A stretch of 64,000 bases of DNA from Vitreoscilla filiformis (GCF_002222655.1 NZ_CP022423.1:124001-188000); one strand, 5' to 3'. Shown: positions 24,850 to 34,511, numbered from the stretch's first letter. Notes: a model not told the origin generated them from the letters alone. A program made the numbers and translations.

Positions 24850-26377
24850 GGCCGACCTCCGCTGCGACGCTGTGGGCCGACGCCTGCGGCCACAGGCCCG
24901 ACATCCACTCGCCGATCATTTCCCGCGTGGCCTCGGCCACCGGCACCGAAGGCGAGAGCCGCCCCTGCGCGATCACCACCAGCCGATCACTGATTTCAAA
25001 CAATTCGTCCAACTCCTCACTCACCACCAGCACGGCACAACCAGCGTTGCGCAACTTGAGCAACTCGCCCCGAATCTGCGCGGCGGCACCCACATCCACC
25101 CCCCACGTCGGTTGGGCGATGAGCAGCAGTTTCGGGTTGGCGTCGATCTCGCGGCCAACGATGAACTTCTGCAAATTGCCGCCCGAGAGCGAGCGCGCCG
25201 CCGCCTCCGGCCCGCCGGCTTTGACGTTGAAGCGCCGGATCAGCTCCGCCGCCAGCGCGTGGGCTTGGCCGAGTTTCAACCAACCGGTGGCTTTGCTGAC
25301 GGCCTCGGTGCGCGTCAACAAGGTGTTTTGCGCCAGGCTGAGGGTGGGCACGGCGCCCCGGCCCAGGCGCTCTTCGGGCACGAAATGCAAACCGAGGTGG
25401 CGCCGCTTGCGCGGGCTGGCGGTGGCGATGTCCGCGCCGCTCAGGGTGACGCTGCCGCGTGACGCACGCGGATCTTCGCCCGACAGCGCCGCCATCAATT
25501 CCTGCTGCCCGTTGCCGGACACACCAGCAATGCCGACAATTTCGCCCGCACGCACCTCCAGCGCCAGCGATTTCAGCGTGACGCCAAACGGATCGAGCTG
25601 CGGCAGGTTCAAACCTTGCACGCGCAGCACCACCTCGCCGGCGTGGGCCTCGCGGGGGGTGAGCGTCGGCGGTTCGGCGCCAATCATCAAGCGCGACAGG
25701 CTGGCGTTGGTTTCCAGCGTCGGATCGACTTCGCCGGTGACTTTGCCGCCGCGCAGCACCGTGCAGTGGTGGCACAGGCTGCGGATTTCGTCCAACTTGT
25801 GGCTGATGTAGAGGATGCTGCACCCCTCGTCACTCAGCTTGCGCAGGGTGACGAAGAGCTTTTCCACCGCTTGCGGCGTGAGCACCGAAGTCGGCTCGTC
25901 GAGGATGAGCAACTGCGGTTTCGTCAGCAGCGCCCGCACGATTTCCACCCGCTGGCGCTCGCCCACGCTCAAGGTATGCACCGGACGCAGCGGATCGACC
26001 TCCAGCCCGTAGCCCGCCGACACCTCGCGGATGCGCTCGGTCACTTCGGCCAGGCTCATGCTTTTGTCCAGGCCGAGCCAGACGTTTTCGGCAGCGGTGA
26101 GCGTGTCGAACAGCGAAAAGTGCTGATACACCATGCTGATCCCGAGCTGGCGCGCCTGCGCTGGGCTGGCGATCTGCACCGGCTGGCCGTTCCAGTGGAT
26201 CTGGCCGGCGTCCGGGTGCGTGGCGCCGTAGATGATTTTCATCAGCGTGGATTTGCCAGCGCCGTTCTCGCCCAACACGGCGTGAATCTGGCCCGGCGCG
26301 ACGGCGAGGCTCACCCCGTCGTTGGCACGCACCGCCGGATATTGTTTGGTGATGCCGGTGAGTTCTAGGCGAAGCAT
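24836..26377 (-). CDS. ABC transporter ATP-binding protein with two ABC domains (nucleoside uptake)
   Basis: The protein has 513 residues. The first ABC domain has Walker A GENGAGKST near 36-44, signature LSVGERQRVEI near 140 and Walker B LLILDEPTSVL near 158. The second (from about 255) has a degenerate Walker A (GVSGNGQQE) and signature LSGGNLQKFIVGREI near 400. This double, partly degenerate arrangement is usual for sugar- and nucleoside-type importers. It starts 7 bases after guaD and overlaps the permease start by 14 bases, so it belongs to one operon. Confidence 0.92.
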   Translation of the reverse strand: MLRLELTGITKQYPAVRANDGVSLAVAPGQIHAVLGENGAGKSTLMKIIYGATHPDAGQIHWNGQPVQIASPAQARQLGISMVYQHFSLFDTLTAAENVWLGLDKSMSLAEVTERIREVSAGYGLEVDPLRPVHTLSVGERQRVEIVRALLTKPQLLILDEPTSVLTPQAVEKLFVTLRKLSDEGCSILYISHKLDEIRSLCHHCTVLRGGKVTGEVDPTLETNASLSRLMIGAEPPTLTPREAHAGEVVLRVQGLNLPQLDPFGVTLKSLALEVRAGEIVGIAGVSGNGQQELMAALSGEDPRASRGSVTLSGADIATASPRKRRHLGLHFVPEERLGRGAVPTLSLAQNTLLTRTEAVSKATGWLKLGQAHALAAELIRRFNVKAGGPEAAARSLSGGNLQKFIVGREIDANPKLLLIAQPTWGVDVGAAAQIRGELLKLRNAGCAVLVVSEELDELFEISDRLVVIAQGRLSPSVPVAEATREMIGEWMSGLWPQASAHSVAAEVGHAQA

Positions 26378-26384
26378 GGGTGTT

Positions 26385-27794
26385 TCATTGTTGTGAAGCC
26401 ATGAAATGCACCGGATGGGTGCATCCTGCGGGCATTGTCGCGGCAGACGCAGCCCCCGCCGCCTGAGGGCAACCGGCGATCCAGGTCTGCACGAGGTTGC
26501 GCTCGTCAGACAGCATCATCCAGGCGAAGGCGCGGGCATGCAGGTCTTGTGCCGGCAGCGGCGCCACCTGGCCGCAGGCCACGGCGTCGCGGTGCGTGGC
26601 CACGGGGCCGTGCGCCCAGTCCCACACCGCCAAGTCGGCGAACTGGCCGGGGTTCAGGCCGCCGATTTCATCGCCCAAGCGCAACGCTTGCGCCGCGCCG
26701 CGTGTGGCAGCGTGCAGCGCCGCCCAGGCCGACAGCCGCTGGCCGCGCAGCGCCTGCACTTTGTAGGCTTCCGCCAGCGTGCGCTGCATCGACAAGCTGG
26801 TGCCGCCGCCCACGTCCGTGGCCATGGACACACCGAATTCACACGCCACCGCCGCACGCCAATCGAACAAACCGCTGCCGAGAAACAGGTTGCTCGTCGG
26901 GCAATGGGCGATGTGGGCGCCGGTGTCGTGCAGCACCGTGCGATCCGCCGCATCCAGCCAGATGCCATGCGCCAGCACCGCCCGCTCGTTCAACAAACCG
27001 AAGCGGTGATACACATCCAAATAACTGCGCGCTTCGGGGAAGAGTTCGGCCACCCAGCGCACTTCATCCTGGTTCTCGGCGACGTGGGTTTGCATGTACG
27101 CGCCGGGCGTGGCGCGCAGCAGCTCGCCGGCCATCGCCAATTGCGCGGGCGTGCTGGTGGGGGCAAAACGCACGGTGAGCGCATACGCCAAACGGCCTTG
27201 GCCGTGCCAGTGTTCGATTTGGGCGAGGCAATCGGCGCGGGCACTGGCCACATCGTCGCGCAGGCCGTCCGGCGCGTGGCAATCCATCAACACTTTGCCG
27301 GTGATGAGGCGCATACCGCGCCGCGCCGCCGATGCCAACAACGCTTCGGACGACGCCGCATGCACCGTCGGGAACACCACCGCCGACGTGGTGCCGTGTG
27401 CCGCCAGCGCATCCAAAAACAGCTCGGCGCCGACTTGGGCCACCGCCGGGTCGGCAAAGCGGCGTTCGGCGGGGAAGGTGTAGGTGTCGAGCCAATCCAG
27501 CAGGCTGGTGCCGTAACTGGCGATCACGTCGAGCTGCGGGCAGTGGACGTGGGTGTCGATGAAGCCGGGCAGGATGAGGCGGCCCCGGTGGTCGATGTGC
27601 TGCCAATCGTCCCCCGGCGCTTGCTCGGGCGGCAGCACAGCGGCGATGCGCTCGCCTTCGATCAACAGCCAATGGTCGGGGCGCCAGCGCACGACGGGGC
27701 TGTGCGGATCGTCCAGCGCAGGCGTGGCGGTGAAGTCCAGCAGATCGCCGCGCAGGGCGAGGCGCTGCGGCGCAGCGGGCATGGCGGCGCTCAC
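26385..27794 (-). CDS. guaD: guanine deaminase
   Basis: The protein has 469 residues and is an amidohydrolase that converts guanine to xanthine and ammonia. Visible motifs are PGFIDTHVHCPQLDVIASYG near 74-93 (metal-binding HxH), TVRFAPTSTP, THVAENQDEV near 237, HCPTSNLFLGSG near 295 and MATDVGGGTSLSM near 323. Its start overlaps the LysR stop by 4 bases. Xanthine is the substrate of the XdhAB enzyme encoded just beyond the LysR gene, so the two steps are genetically linked. Confidence 0.95.
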   Translation of the reverse strand: MSAAMPAAPQRLALRGDLLDFTATPALDDPHSPVVRWRPDHWLLIEGERIAAVLPPEQAPGDDWQHIDHRGRLILPGFIDTHVHCPQLDVIASYGTSLLDWLDTYTFPAERRFADPAVAQVGAELFLDALAAHGTTSAVVFPTVHAASSEALLASAARRGMRLITGKVLMDCHAPDGLRDDVASARADCLAQIEHWHGQGRLAYALTVRFAPTSTPAQLAMAGELLRATPGAYMQTHVAENQDEVRWVAELFPEARSYLDVYHRFGLLNERAVLAHGIWLDAADRTVLHDTGAHIAHCPTSNLFLGSGLFDWRAAVACEFGVSMATDVGGGTSLSMQRTLAEAYKVQALRGQRLSAWAALHAATRGAAQALRLGDEIGGLNPGQFADLAVWDWAHGPVATHRDAVACGQVAPLPAQDLHARAFAWMMLSDERNLVQTWIAGCPQAAGAASAATMPAGCTHPVHFMASQQ

Positions 27795-28780
27795 GCGACG
27801 GCCTCCTGCGACGGGACGGTTTCAGCGGCTTGCGGGCCGTCCACCAGCGCCCGCGCCGTGGCGCGGATTTGCTCGCGCAGCCAGCGTTGTGCCGCTGAGG
27901 CGTGGGTGCGGTCGTGCCAAAGTTGGTAGTAGTTCATGGGCGGAAACAGGAGGGGGCAAGGCACCACGCGCACCGGCCAGCGCCCCACTTGGCGCAGGCA
28001 AAACAGCCGCCCTGTGGTGAGCACCAAGCCGCTGCCAGCCAACATCGGCGGCACCAAGCTGAAATGGGCGCAGCGCACAGCGATGCGGCGGGTCAGCCCT
28101 TGGCGGGCCAGATCGTCATCGATCACGCCTTGCGCGCCGGGGTGCAAGGGCGTGGGCGCAACGTGGTCGGCTTGCAGATACCGCGCCGCCGTCCAGCTCG
28201 CGGGCTGGCGCACGGCAGGGTGATCGTCGCCCACCAAACAGACGACTTCATCGGCCATCAAGCGCCCCAAGTGCAGCTCTTCGGGCGGTTTCAACCAGTT
28301 GCCCACCACCACATCGACTTGCCCGCTGGCGAGCTTGGCGCGGTAATCCGAATCGGCAGACAGCGGGTGCAGCGTCAAGCGCAGCCCCGGCGCCAAGCGG
28401 CGCAGGCGTTGCACCAGCGTGGGCAGAAAACTCGGGTCGAGGTAATCGCTGGCAGCGATGTGCATCTCTTGCGTGCTGCTCGCCGGTTCGAACGCCCGAC
28501 CGAGGCGCGGCGCACCGAACAGCGTGTCGGCCTCGCGCAGCAGGCGTTCGGCAGCAGGCAACAGGGTGAGGGCGGCGTCGGTTGGCACCAGGCCGGTGCC
28601 GGCGCGCACCAACAGAGCGTCCCCCGTGAGGGCGCGCAGGCGGCGCAGTTGGGCGCTCACCTGGGGCTGGGTGCTGCCCAGCTTCAAGGCGGCACGGGAC
28701 ACACTGCGTTCAGCAATCACGGTTTGCAAGACCCTCACAAGATGGAGGTCGATGTTGGCGAAGAGGGCGCGTGCTGTCAT
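27791..28780 (-). CDS. LysR-type regulator of the purine genes
   Basis: The protein has 329 residues. The N-terminal winged helix-turn-helix covers VRVLQTVIAERSVSRAALKL and STQPQVSAQLRRLRALTGDA (about 14-54). The C-terminal effector domain starts near 95 (EMHIAASDYLDPSFLPTLVQ). It is divergent from xdhA across a 99-base gap, the standard layout for a LysR activator of the neighbouring operon. GCATA-GCG-TATGC lies just upstream of its start. The effector may be a purine breakdown product such as xanthine or urate; that is inference from context. The long frame to 30952 on this strand is antisense to xdh and is not part of the gene. Confidence 0.9.
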   Translation of the reverse strand: MTARALFANIDLHLVRVLQTVIAERSVSRAALKLGSTQPQVSAQLRRLRALTGDALLVRAGTGLVPTDAALTLLPAAERLLREADTLFGAPRLGRAFEPASSTQEMHIAASDYLDPSFLPTLVQRLRRLAPGLRLTLHPLSADSDYRAKLASGQVDVVVGNWLKPPEELHLGRLMADEVVCLVGDDHPAVRQPASWTAARYLQADHVAPTPLHPGAQGVIDDDLARQGLTRRIAVRCAHFSLVPPMLAGSGLVLTTGRLFCLRQVGRWPVRVVPCPLLFPPMNYYQLWHDRTHASAAQRWLREQIRATARALVDGPQAAETVPSQEAVA

Positions 28781-28783
28781 ATG

Positions 28784-28796
28784 GCATAGCGTATGC
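28784..28796. promoter_or_regulatory. inverted repeat in the LysR-xdhA interval, candidate LysR site
   Basis: GCATA and TATGC arms flank GCG. It sits 3 bases upstream of the LysR start codon and 83 bases before xdhA. Position and dyad symmetry suit an autoregulatory LysR operator; only one such site was seen. Confidence 0.4.
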
Positions 28797-28879
28797 AATC
28801 CATGCGCCAGAGCGTAACCCAGGGCCTCGGCGTTGGGCGTACCGTGCCCGCCTTCGTGGCGTTTTTTCGATGTTTGACC

Positions 28880-30415
28880 ATGACCCAGCCCCGCCCCATC
28901 CGCTTCATGCACCGAGGCCAGCCGGTGCAAGTGCAGCCGGCCAGCCCCACGCGCACCGTGCTGCAATGGCTGCGCGAAGACGCCCACGCCACCGGCACCA
29001 AAGAAGGCTGCGCCGAAGGGGATTGCGGCGCGTGTACGGTGCTCGTCGCCGAACTCGATGAGGCGCCGGACGCCCCGAACCCCACCCGCGCTGTCCGCTC
29101 CCACGGCTTGCTGGTGCGCCCGGTGAACGCCTGCATCCGCTTTCTGCCGACGCTGGACGGCAAAGCGCTGCTCACCGTGGAAGACCTGGCCCCCGATGTC
29201 CACGCCCCGCTGCACCCGGCGCAAGCGGCGCTGATCGAACACCACGGCACGCAATGCGGTTTTTGCACGCCGGGGTTTGTGATGACGCTGGCGGCGATCC
29301 ACGAACGCCACGCACTCGAAGGGGCGGCCACCCCTGCGCCCAGCCGCGCCGCTTTGGGCGACGCACTGGCTGGCAACCTCTGCCGCTGCACCGGCTACCG
29401 CCCGATTCTGGACGCCGCCCAAGCCATGCTCACCGACGCCGCCCCGCGCCTGCCGCTGGCCGGCGTGCGCGAACAGTTGCTGGCCTGGCGCACCCAAGCC
29501 CAGGCGCAAGCCACCGCCCCCCTCGGCCACGCGGATTACCACGCCCCGCGCCACCTGGCCGAACTCGCCGCGCTGCGCCTGGCCCAGCCCGAAGCCCGCT
29601 TGCTGGCCGGCGGCACCGACGTGGGCCTGTGGGTGACGAAGCAATTGCGCCCCCTCGGCCCCCTGATTTGGCTGGGTGATGTGCCCGAGCTGCGCCACCT
29701 CGGCCTGAACGCCACGGGCGATGCGCTGGAGATCGGCGCCGGGGTGACGTTGGAAGATGCTTGGGGCGCGCTGGTCTCGCACTGGCCCGCGCTGGCGGAC
29801 ATGGCGCGGCGCTTTGCCGGCCCGCCCGTGCGCCACGCTGGCACGCTGGTGGGCAACTTGGCCAACGGCTCGCCGATTGGCGATGCGGCACCGGTGTTGA
29901 TGGCACTGGACGCCACGCTGCACCTGCGTCGGGGCGAAGAACGACGCACCTTGGCCCTGGCCGATTTCTACCGGGGTTACATGCAAAACGCGCTGCAAGC
30001 GGGTGAGTTTGTGCAAAGCGTCAGCGTGCCGTTGGAGACGGCGCGGGTGCCGGGCTGGCACGTCGCTGCCTTCAAAATCAGCAAGCGGCAGGATTGCGAC
30101 ATCTCCGCCGTCAGCGCCGGTTTGGCGGTGCGGGTGGACGCCGGCACGGTGCGCGAAGCCCGCTTGGCCTTTGGCGGCATGGCGGCCACGGTGCGCCGCG
30201 CCGCGGCGGCGGAAGCGGCCCTCGTCGGCCAGCCTTGGGGCGAGGCCAGCGCCCTGCGCGCCGCCGCCGCCCTCCCCCACGACTTCACCCCGATGACCGA
30301 CCTGCGCGCCAGCCAGCCCTACCGCCTGCGCGTGGCTGGGGCGCTGCTGCACAAACTCTGGCTCGTCAGCCAGCCCGAGGGTCAGGCTACCCTCGCCACC
30401 ATCCGCCCGACTTGA
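28880..30415 (+). CDS. xdhA: xanthine dehydrogenase small subunit (FeS and FAD)
   Basis: The protein has 511 residues. The N-terminal [2Fe-2S] domain has KEGCAEGDCGACTV near 38-51, and the second cluster domain has QCGFCTPGF near 130 and NLCRCTGY near 168. The FAD-binding domain follows (LLAGGTDVGLWVTKQLRPLG near 240; AGTLVGNLANGSPIGDAAPV near 320). XdhA passes electrons from the molybdenum site in XdhB to NAD. The ATG at 28880 is chosen from the family start; no strong ribosome-binding site is seen. It is followed by xdhB after 9 bases. Confidence 0.95.
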   Translation: MTQPRPIRFMHRGQPVQVQPASPTRTVLQWLREDAHATGTKEGCAEGDCGACTVLVAELDEAPDAPNPTRAVRSHGLLVRPVNACIRFLPTLDGKALLTVEDLAPDVHAPLHPAQAALIEHHGTQCGFCTPGFVMTLAAIHERHALEGAATPAPSRAALGDALAGNLCRCTGYRPILDAAQAMLTDAAPRLPLAGVREQLLAWRTQAQAQATAPLGHADYHAPRHLAELAALRLAQPEARLLAGGTDVGLWVTKQLRPLGPLIWLGDVPELRHLGLNATGDALEIGAGVTLEDAWGALVSHWPALADMARRFAGPPVRHAGTLVGNLANGSPIGDAAPVLMALDATLHLRRGEERRTLALADFYRGYMQNALQAGEFVQSVSVPLETARVPGWHVAAFKISKRQDCDISAVSAGLAVRVDAGTVREARLAFGGMAATVRRAAAAEAALVGQPWGEASALRAAAALPHDFTPMTDLRASQPYRLRVAGALLHKLWLVSQPEGQATLATIRPT

Positions 30416-30424
30416 GCCGCTGCC

Positions 30425-32773
30425 ATGAACGCTGAAACGCTCGATCCTCGCCCCGCTGGCCCGGTGGGACGCTCGTTGCCGCATGAGTCGGCACGTTTGC
30501 ACGTCACCGGCCGCGCCGCGTATTGCGATGACATCGCCGAACCCATCGGCACGCTGCACGCGGCGCTCGGGCTGTCGCCGCTGGCGCATGGCCGGCTGCG
30601 CGGCATCAGTGTGGCCACGCTGCGCGCCCAGCCCGGCGTGGTGGCGGTGCTGACGGCGGCGGACATCCCCGGCGCCAACAACATCGGCGCCATCGTCCCG
30701 GACGATCCGATCTTGGCCTCGGACACGGTGAACTACCTCGGCCAACCCGTGTTCGCCGTCATCGCCACGGATCGGGACAGCGCCCGCCGCGCCGCCGCCC
30801 TCGCCAAAGAGGTGCTGACGCTGGAAGCGCTGCCCGCTGTGTTGGATGTGCGGGCCGCCCACGCGGCGGGCCAGTACGTCGTGCCGCCCATGCACCTCAG
30901 CCGCGCCATCCATCCCGGTGGTGTGGCCGCCGCGATGGCCGAAGCACCGCACCGGCTAGCGGGCCAGTTTTCGCTTGGCGGACAGGAGCAGTTCTATTTA
31001 GAAGGCCAGATCAGCTTCGCGCTGCCGCAGGACGATGGTGGGCTGCTCATCCACTGCTCCACCCAGCACCCGACCGAGATGCAACACATGGTGGCGCACG
31101 CGCTGCACCTGGGCGCACATCAGGTTCAGGTGAGTTGCCGGCGCATGGGCGGGGGGTTTGGCGGCAAAGAATCGCAATCGGCGCTGTTTGCCTGCGTGGC
31201 GGCGCTGGCGGCCCAGCGGCTGCAACGCCCGGTGAAACTGCGTCTGGATCGGGACGACGATTTCCTCATCACGGGCCGGCGCCACGGCTTTGAGTTTGAT
31301 TGGCAAGTGGGGTTTGACGACGCCGGGTGCGTGCTCGCCGTCGAGGTGACGATGCTGGGGCAAGCCGGGCATTCGGCGGATTTGTCGCCGCCGGTGATGA
31401 CACGCGCCATCTGCCACCTGGACAACGCTTATTGGCTGCCCAACGTGGCCATCCACGGTTATTTGCCGCGCACGAACACGCAGAGCAACACGGCGTTTCG
31501 GGGGTTTGGCGGGCCGCAGGGTGCGCTCATCATGGAAGTGATGCAAGACAGCATCGCCCGCCACCTCGGTTTGGATGCACTGGCGGTGCGCCAAGCCAAT
31601 TGGTATGGCACCGATACACGCAACGTCACGCCCTACCTGCAAACCGTGCGCGACAACGTCATCGACCCGCTGACCCGCAAACTCGCCACCGGCAGCGACT
31701 ACGCCCGCCGCCGCGCCGACATCACCGCCTTCAACACCCAAAACCGCTGGCTGAAGAAGGGCCTGGCGCTGACGCCGGTGAAGTTCGGCATCTCCTTCAA
31801 CGTCAACCATTTCAACCAAGCGGGGGCGCTGGTTCACATCTACACGGATGGCACGGTGCTGGTGAACCACGGCGGCACCGAAATGGGCCAAGGGCTGAAC
31901 ACCAAGGTGGCGCAAGTGGTGGCGCACGAGCTGGGCCTGCCGCTGACCAGCGTGCGATGCAGCGCCACCGACACCAGCAAGGTGGCCAACACCTCCGCCA
32001 CCGCCGCCTCCACCGGCAGCGATTTGAACGGCAAAGCCGCCCAAGACGCCGCCCGCAAACTGCGCCAACGCCTGACGCCCCTGGCGGCTGCCCAACTGGG
32101 CGCCGCGCCCGACGCGCTGGTGTTCGCCGACGGTTGGGTGAGCGTGCAGGGCGCCGCCCCCGACGCCCCACGCCTGCGTTTTGCCGAATTGGTGAGCGCG
32201 GCTTACGTGGCACGCATCCAACTGTGGGCCGATGGGTTTTACGCCACGCCAGGGTTGAGTTGGGATCGGGCCACGCTCACCGGGCAGCCGTTTTATTACT
32301 TTGCTTATGGCGCCGCCGTCAGCGAAGTGGCGCTGGACGTGCTCACCGGCGAATGGCGCCTGCTGCGCGCCGACTTGCTGCACGACGTGGGTGCCTCGCT
32401 CAACCCAGCGCTGGACATCGGCCAGATCGAAGGCGCGTTCGTGCAGGGCATGGGCTGGCTCACCACCGAGGAATTGGTGTGGCACCCGCAAAGCGGCAAG
32501 CTGCTGACGCACGCACCCTCCACCTACAAAATCCCCACCGCCAACGACGTGCCCGAGGCGCTGCACACCCGGCTGTTCCACAACCAGAACGCCGAAGACA
32601 CCATTCACCGCAGCAAGGCCGTGGGCGAGCCGCCGTTGTTGCTGGGCTTCTCGGTGTTCCTCGCACTGCGGGATGCGGTGGCGGCGTGCGGGCCGGCGGG
32701 ATGTCAGCCGCCGCTGCGGGCACCGGCCACGCCAGAAGCACTGTTGGCCGCCATCGACGCGGTGCGTGCGTGA
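30425..32773 (+). CDS. xdhB: xanthine dehydrogenase molybdenum-binding subunit
   Basis: The protein has 782 residues and oxidises hypoxanthine and xanthine to urate at a molybdopterin site. Cofactor and active-site motifs are visible: MGGGFGGKESQ near 240, NTAFRGFGGPQGALI near 357, GGTEMGQGLNTKVAQVVAHE near 483 and SKAVGEPPLLLG near 730, where the Glu is the catalytic base. The stop overlaps the xdhC GTG start (GTGA). With guaD on the other side of the LysR gene this gives guanine to urate; no uricase gene lies in this window. Confidence 0.96.
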   Translation: MNAETLDPRPAGPVGRSLPHESARLHVTGRAAYCDDIAEPIGTLHAALGLSPLAHGRLRGISVATLRAQPGVVAVLTAADIPGANNIGAIVPDDPILASDTVNYLGQPVFAVIATDRDSARRAAALAKEVLTLEALPAVLDVRAAHAAGQYVVPPMHLSRAIHPGGVAAAMAEAPHRLAGQFSLGGQEQFYLEGQISFALPQDDGGLLIHCSTQHPTEMQHMVAHALHLGAHQVQVSCRRMGGGFGGKESQSALFACVAALAAQRLQRPVKLRLDRDDDFLITGRRHGFEFDWQVGFDDAGCVLAVEVTMLGQAGHSADLSPPVMTRAICHLDNAYWLPNVAIHGYLPRTNTQSNTAFRGFGGPQGALIMEVMQDSIARHLGLDALAVRQANWYGTDTRNVTPYLQTVRDNVIDPLTRKLATGSDYARRRADITAFNTQNRWLKKGLALTPVKFGISFNVNHFNQAGALVHIYTDGTVLVNHGGTEMGQGLNTKVAQVVAHELGLPLTSVRCSATDTSKVANTSATAASTGSDLNGKAAQDAARKLRQRLTPLAAAQLGAAPDALVFADGWVSVQGAAPDAPRLRFAELVSAAYVARIQLWADGFYATPGLSWDRATLTGQPFYYFAYGAAVSEVALDVLTGEWRLLRADLLHDVGASLNPALDIGQIEGAFVQGMGWLTTEELVWHPQSGKLLTHAPSTYKIPTANDVPEALHTRLFHNQNAEDTIHRSKAVGEPPLLLGFSVFLALRDAVAACGPAGCQPPLRAPATPEALLAAIDAVRA

Positions 32774-33573
32774 GCCTCACCCGAACCGACGCGCAAGCCT
32801 GGTTGGCCCGGGGCGAAGCGACGTTCCTCATCGAAGTTCACACCGCACGCGGTTCGGTGCCGCGCAATGCGGGCACGCGCATGCTGGTGAGTGAACGTGC
32901 CATCGCCGGCACGGTCGGCGGGGGGCATTTGGAATTCGAGGCCATCGAGCGTGCCCGCCAGCATGTGCGTGAGGCGGGGGGCGCCCTTTCGGCGTTCGAA
33001 TGGCCCGTCGCCCTGGGCCCGACGCTGGGCCAATGCTGCGGCGGCGCCCTCACCCTGCGGTTCACGCCGTTGACGGCAGAAGTCGTGGCTGCGTGGCCGC
33101 AGCCTCAGCCGCGTTTTCGCTTGCATTTGTTTGGCGCCGGGCATGTGGGGCGGGCCATCGTGCAGGTGTTGCGCGGGGTGCCGTGTGAAGTTTGGTGGAT
33201 CGATGAGCGCGAAGCCGAATTCCCACCCGAACCGCTGCCCGAGCACATTCACCGCGTGTGCGTCGATGCCGTGGAAGCCGAGGTGGCCGCCGCGTCGCCA
33301 GGCGATGCGTTCCTCGTTCTCACCCACAGCCATGCCTTGGATGAGCGTTTGACCGAGGCCATCGTGCGCCGGGGCGATTTCGGCTGGTTTGGGCTGATCG
33401 GCTCAGCCAGCAAGCGAGCGCGCTTTGAACATCGACTGCACGCCCGGGGGCTGGATGCGGCCCAGATCGCCCGCATCACCTGCCCCATCGGTTTGCCGGG
33501 GATCACGGGCAAGGAGCCGGGAGTCATCGCCGTGGCGGTGGTGGCTCAACTGCTGCAACACGCGCCTTCATGA
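32770..33573 (+). CDS. xdhC: xanthine dehydrogenase accessory protein XdhC
   Basis: The protein has 267 residues with a GTG start that overlaps the xdhB stop. XdhC binds the molybdenum cofactor, helps its sulfuration and inserts it into XdhB. ARGSVPRNAGTRMLV near 25-40, GGGHLEFEAIERAR near 51, GQCCGGALTL near 88 and a Rossmann motif FGAGHVGRAIVQVL near 122 are seen. The long frame upstream of 32770 in this register is a shadow of xdhB. It closes the operon; a hairpin follows at 33664. Confidence 0.93.
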   Translation: MSLTRTDAQAWLARGEATFLIEVHTARGSVPRNAGTRMLVSERAIAGTVGGGHLEFEAIERARQHVREAGGALSAFEWPVALGPTLGQCCGGALTLRFTPLTAEVVAAWPQPQPRFRLHLFGAGHVGRAIVQVLRGVPCEVWWIDEREAEFPPEPLPEHIHRVCVDAVEAEVAAASPGDAFLVLTHSHALDERLTEAIVRRGDFGWFGLIGSASKRARFEHRLHARGLDAAQIARITCPIGLPGITGKEPGVIAVAVVAQLLQHAPS

Positions 33574-33663
33574 CGAAAACGTATATTTAAGTCAGAAAAT
33601 CTTTGATGACTCGCGCCCCAGATTTTTGAATTGCGATTGCAGAATGTCCTTATGCGTTTTTTG

Positions 33664-33692
33664 CGCCAGCCCAGCGGCTGGCGTTTGTTTTT
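33664..33692 (+). terminator. hairpin with T-rich tail after xdhC, ahead of the TauE gene
   Basis: CGCCAGCC (33664-33671) pairs with GGCTGGCG (33676-33683) around CAGC and is followed by TTTGTTTTT. It could end the xdh transcript. As it lies only 20 bases before the next start codon's ribosome-binding site, an attenuator role for the exporter gene is also possible. Confidence 0.7.
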
Positions 33693-33710
33693 GGACATAA
33701 GGGGTTGAGC

Positions 33711-34499
33711 ATGGTCTTGGAGTGGAGCAATGCGTTGGCCGGCCTGGTGGTCGGCATCATCGTCGGGGTGACGGGTGTGGGCGGCGGCGCCTTGATGACC
33801 CCCATTTTGGTGATGATGTTCGGCGTGGCCCCCCACACCGCCGTCGGCACCGACTTGCTTTACGCCTCGATCACCAAGGTGTTTGGTACCGCCGTTCACC
33901 ACAACCACGGCACCGTGGACTGGCAAGTGGTGCGCCGCTTGGCCCTGGGCAGCCTGCCGGCTGCCGCGCTGACCTTGCTGTGGATGAGCTACTCCGGTAC
34001 CCACCGCGTCAAAGGTGGCTTCATCATCGACGCGGTGGGCGTGATGTTGATCCTCACCGCCTTTGGCATCCTGTTCAAAAACCAGATCCAGGGCTTGGGC
34101 AAGCACGTCCGCATCAGCAACTCGGACAGCTTCAAGCACGTTCAGCCCGTGATGACTGTGGTGGCCGGGATCGTGCTGGGCGTGTTGGTGACGCTGACCT
34201 CGATCGGCGCAGGCGCCCTGGGCACCGTCATGCTGGTGTACCTCTACCCGCTGCGCCTGAACTCCAGCAAGCTGGTCGGCACCGACTTGGCCCACGCCAT
34301 CCCGCTGGCCATGATCGCCGGTTTGGGCCACTTGACGCTGGGCAACGTCGATTACACCCTGCTGGGCAACTTGCTGATCGGCTCAATCCCGGGCGTGCTG
34401 ATTGGCTCGGTCATCAGCACCCGCGCCCCGCTGGGTTTGATCCGCAACGCCATCGCCGTGGTGCTGATCGCTGTGGCAGTGAAAATGCTCATGAGCTGA
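33711..34499 (+). CDS. TauE/SafE family membrane exporter
   Basis: The protein has 262 residues and about eight membrane segments. GLVVGIIVGVTGVGGGALMT near 10-30 and VLGVLVTLTSIGAGALGTVM near 155-175 are the two glycine-rich repeats of the family, with AVGTDLLYASITK and KLVGTDLAHAIPL as matching halves. These proteins move sulfite, sulfoacetate or other organic anions. Start ATG at 33711 has AAGGGG six bases upstream; a TTG at 33705 is rejected. It converges on the Crp/Fnr gene. Substrate is unknown; its place after xdh does not prove a purine role. Confidence 0.88.
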   Translation: MVLEWSNALAGLVVGIIVGVTGVGGGALMTPILVMMFGVAPHTAVGTDLLYASITKVFGTAVHHNHGTVDWQVVRRLALGSLPAAALTLLWMSYSGTHRVKGGFIIDAVGVMLILTAFGILFKNQIQGLGKHVRISNSDSFKHVQPVMTVVAGIVLGVLVTLTSIGAGALGTVMLVYLYPLRLNSSKLVGTDLAHAIPLAMIAGLGHLTLGNVDYTLLGNLLIGSIPGVLIGSVISTRAPLGLIRNAIAVVLIAVAVKMLMS

Positions 34500-34511
34500 T
34501 CGCCAAGCAAC

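Noticed and set aside
28781-30952. Long minus-strand frame extending the LysR gene to over 1000 codons
   Set aside because: It is antisense to xdhA and xdhB, is Arg/His/Gly-rich without domains, and the LysR family start lies at 28780.
31327-32769. Extension of the xdhC frame upstream of the GTG
   Set aside because: It overlaps xdhB in another frame and is Arg/Pro-rich; the XdhC family begins at 32770.
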